Shown here piece by piece: positions 6,506 through 7,841 of a DNA stretch of 7,841 bases; position 1 is the first letter of the stretch; each line of letters starts with the position of its first letter. The notes under the pieces are model-generated. The model saw only the letters and a list, made by a program, of their open reading frames with translations, was not told the DNA's origin and did not search any database. The stretch spans positions 1 through 7,841 of the forward strand of contig JAICJJ010000109.1 of assembly GCA_025928535.1 (NCBI GenBank), written 5' to 3'. Made by a program: the position numbers and the translations under genes. The DNA is from Thermomicrobiales bacterium. GTDB taxonomy: Bacteria > Chloroflexota > Chloroflexia > Thermomicrobiales > UBA6265.

Positions 6506-6703
6506 CGTCGCCCGGCGCTAAAGACGCCGGGCTAGACCCATAACCCGGCTGAAGCCGGCTATTTATCGGCCAATTGAGGATGATTTGGAACCTTGCAGCC
6601 AATCGGCGTTTATCGAGAGTTTATCAGGATCATTTGAACCATTCGTTCAGCCGGCTTCAGCCGGGTTATTGGACCAGCCCGGCGTCTTTAGCGCCGGGCG
6701 ACG
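6506..6703. repeat. 198-bp inverted-repeat element (MITE- or nested-REP-like)
   Basis: Two 55-nt arms, 6506-6560 and 6649-6703, are reverse complements at 52 of 55 positions. The outer 28 nt are perfect, then come 6 nt with 3 mismatches, then 21 perfect nt. Each arm itself contains two small palindromes: GCCCGGCG/CGCCGGGC around CTAAAGA, and CCGGC/GCCGG around TGAA. The 88-nt core is 42% GC by hand count, well below the flanking genes, and has no ORF of note. The element fills most of the 261-nt gap between the convergent permease and methyltransferase genes. It could be a non-autonomous mobile element, a REP-type repeat mobilised by a Y1/RAYT transposase, or a bidirectional transcription barrier. 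No target-site duplication is evident by eye. Confidence 0.8.
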
Positions 6704-6733
6704 CCGGCATGCATGGCGAGATTCGGGGCAACG

Positions 6734-7561
6734 TTATTCACGGTCGCGGTCGGCGTAGATCGTCAGCCAGAAGGGATCGGCGCGCTCGATCGTCGCCGGC
6801 TCGACCCAGCGCGGCCCCTGCTTGATGCGAACGGCAAACCCGGCGCGGTCGAGGATGCCGAGCAGGCGGTCGAGTTCGTTGTCGGGATTCATCCGGGAGC
6901 CGTGATATTCCAGGATGACATGCGCCACGGCGCCGAGGCGCGGCTCCGCTTCGGCCAGGACGACCGTCTCCATCCCTTCGATGTCCATCTTCAGCAGAGC
7001 GACCGGTTCGTCGAGCCACGACGAGAGGCGCGCCGCCGGGACGGTCACCTGAAGGTAGTTGCCCCAACCGATCCAGGGGTTCGGCGCGCCGGAGCCGCCC
7101 CAGGTGTGGCCGCGCACGCCGCGTCGGTGAATCTCGAACGGAATGGCGCCGGCCGCTGGGGCGAGCGCGGCGTTGACGAGTTCGACGTCGGCCAGCGCGT
7201 TTTGCGCGACGTTTCGCTCCAGCAGCGCGAACGCGTCCGGATTCGGCTCGAACGCGACGACCCGCGCCCGGGGGAACCGCCGTTTCAGATAGAGCACACT
7301 GAGGCCGATGTGGGAGCCGCAATCGAGGATGCGCGGCGTGTCCGTCGCGGGCGAAAAGGCGTATTCGTCATGCTGGAAGATGTCGGCGTAGATCCGCTTG
7401 AATTCGGCCCGATTGCCGTAGGTGAAGCGCAGGCCGTCGACGGTCGATTCGTGCAGCGGCGACAGGCGCCGACGGTCGAGCCAACCGCCGACCCGCGTCC
7501 AGAGCCAGCCGTCTTCGTGATCGCTGCCAGCGATCCCGGCGAGCGGGCGGGGCAGGCGCAT
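6734..7561 (-). CDS. FkbM-family SAM-dependent methyltransferase
   Basis: A 275-residue class I methyltransferase of the FkbM group, which methylates hydroxyls on sugars, polyketides and other small molecules. The SAM-binding motif I is RILDCGSHIGLSVLYL (77-92). The acidic motif II is VVAFEPNPDAFALLERN (101-117), in which Glu105 is expected to hold the ribose. The family hallmark LLKMDIEGME is at 189-198, followed by HVILEYHG (214-221). No signal peptide or membrane segment is seen, so it is cytoplasmic. The start at 7561 is 10 nt after the stop of the hydrolase gene upstream. Its ribosome site AGGCGG (complement of 7568-7573) overlaps that stop, so the two genes are co-transcribed. The substrate cannot be told. 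It ends facing the permease gene across the inverted-repeat element. Confidence 0.92.
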   Translation of the reverse strand: MRLPRPLAGIAGSDHEDGWLWTRVGGWLDRRRLSPLHESTVDGLRFTYGNRAEFKRIYADIFQHDEYAFSPATDTPRILDCGSHIGLSVLYLKRRFPRARVVAFEPNPDAFALLERNVAQNALADVELVNAALAPAAGAIPFEIHRRGVRGHTWGGSGAPNPWIGWGNYLQVTVPAARLSSWLDEPVALLKMDIEGMETVVLAEAEPRLGAVAHVILEYHGSRMNPDNELDRLLGILDRAGFAVRIKQGPRWVEPATIERADPFWLTIYADRDRE

Positions 7562-7571
7562 CGCGAGCCGC

Positions 7572-7841
7572 CTAGACCAGATTCTTCGGCACGAAGAGGT
7601 TGCGGCAGGCGTTGGCGGCCACTGTCACATGCCGCATGCCGTCGTTCAGCGCGACCTGCGCATGGCCCGGCAGCAGCGCGTCGAACGTCAGACGCTCGAG
7701 CTTGAAGATGCTGTCGGCCGATTTCTGGATCGAGCAATCGTGGATGTTTTGCAGAACGACGCGGCCGCCGTTGAAGACGGCGTCGCCCGCGAAAAGATAG
7801 CGGCGGTTCCGGCCTTCGAGCAGATAGGAGCAGTGGCCATC
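7572..7841 (-). CDS. Metallo-beta-lactamase-fold hydrolase, C-terminal fragment
   Basis: The last 89 codons of a gene entering from the right edge, translated by hand from the minus strand. It begins DGHCSYLLEGRNRRYLFAGDAVF within the visible fragment. The first GH is the expected third-histidine metal-binding site (as in TPGHxxGHCSY). FAGDAVF supplies the bridging aspartate, and LLPGHAQ near fragment residues 57-62 supplies the last histidine. The HxHxDH motif lies outside the window. The tail ends NLFVPKNLV. The fold hydrolyses thioesters, lactones, phosphodiesters and similar bonds using two metals; the actual substrate is unknown. The linked methyltransferase gene starts 10 nt after the stop. 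Confidence 0.85.
   Translation of the reverse strand, partial: DGHCSYLLEGRNRRYLFAGDAVFNGGRVVLQNIHDCSIQKSADSIFKLERLTFDALLPGHAQVALNDGMRHVTVAANACRNLFVPKNLV

Noticed and set aside
6506..6703. The inverted-repeat element as a CRISPR array or tRNA-like gene
   Set aside because: There are only two inverted arms and no regularly spaced direct repeats. No cloverleaf with a T-loop is seen.
6713..7705. A 330-codon plus-strand frame at the right end
   Set aside because: It is antisense to the FkbM methyltransferase, whose motifs are clear. The plus-strand translation is Arg/Asp/Gly-rich without domains.

Overview
The window is GC-rich, tightly packed bacterial DNA. The solute-binding protein has a long, basic N-terminal extension before its twin-arginine signal. 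Together with the family mix, this suggests a Chloroflexota bacterium of the Thermomicrobia/Thermomicrobiales kind. That placement is an inference from protein style, not a measurement.

Layout. (i) The left edge holds the first 56 codons of a trypsin-like (HtrA/Deg-type) serine protease on the minus strand, reading out of the window. (ii) A 290-nt divergent intergenic region follows. (iii) On the plus strand comes a cytoplasmic molybdenum oxidoreductase of the sulfite oxidase family, then after 5 nt a small flavin-binding PPOX/NimA-like protein. (iv) After 93 nt lies a BtpA/SgcQ-family TIM-barrel protein, clearly of the sugar-operon SgcQ type. (v) After a 198-nt control region with a candidate promoter and a perfect 9-bp-arm palindrome comes a three-gene carbohydrate ABC importer: a Tat-exported binding protein resembling trehalose/maltose (LpqY/ThuE-like) binding proteins, then MalF- and MalG-type permeases. 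A 14-bp perfect stem-loop separates the binding protein from the permeases. No ATPase gene is present. (vi) Between the convergent gene ends sits a 198-bp inverted-repeat element with 55-nt arms and an AT-richer core. It looks like a MITE or a nested REP-type element. (vii) At the right edge, on the minus strand, are an FkbM-family methyltransferase and, upstream of it, the last 89 codons of a metallo-beta-lactamase-fold hydrolase.

How the parts may work together. The importer would bring in an oligosaccharide, probably an alpha-linked glucose disaccharide. It would be energised by a shared MsmX/MalK-type ATPase encoded elsewhere. The SgcQ-like protein just upstream probably belongs to the same carbohydrate module. 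The molybdenum enzyme and the flavoprotein look co-translated and may form a separate redox pair. I see no RNA genes, CRISPR arrays or complete transposase genes, and no obvious unknown defence-type system. The most unusual sequence structure is the 198-bp palindromic element.
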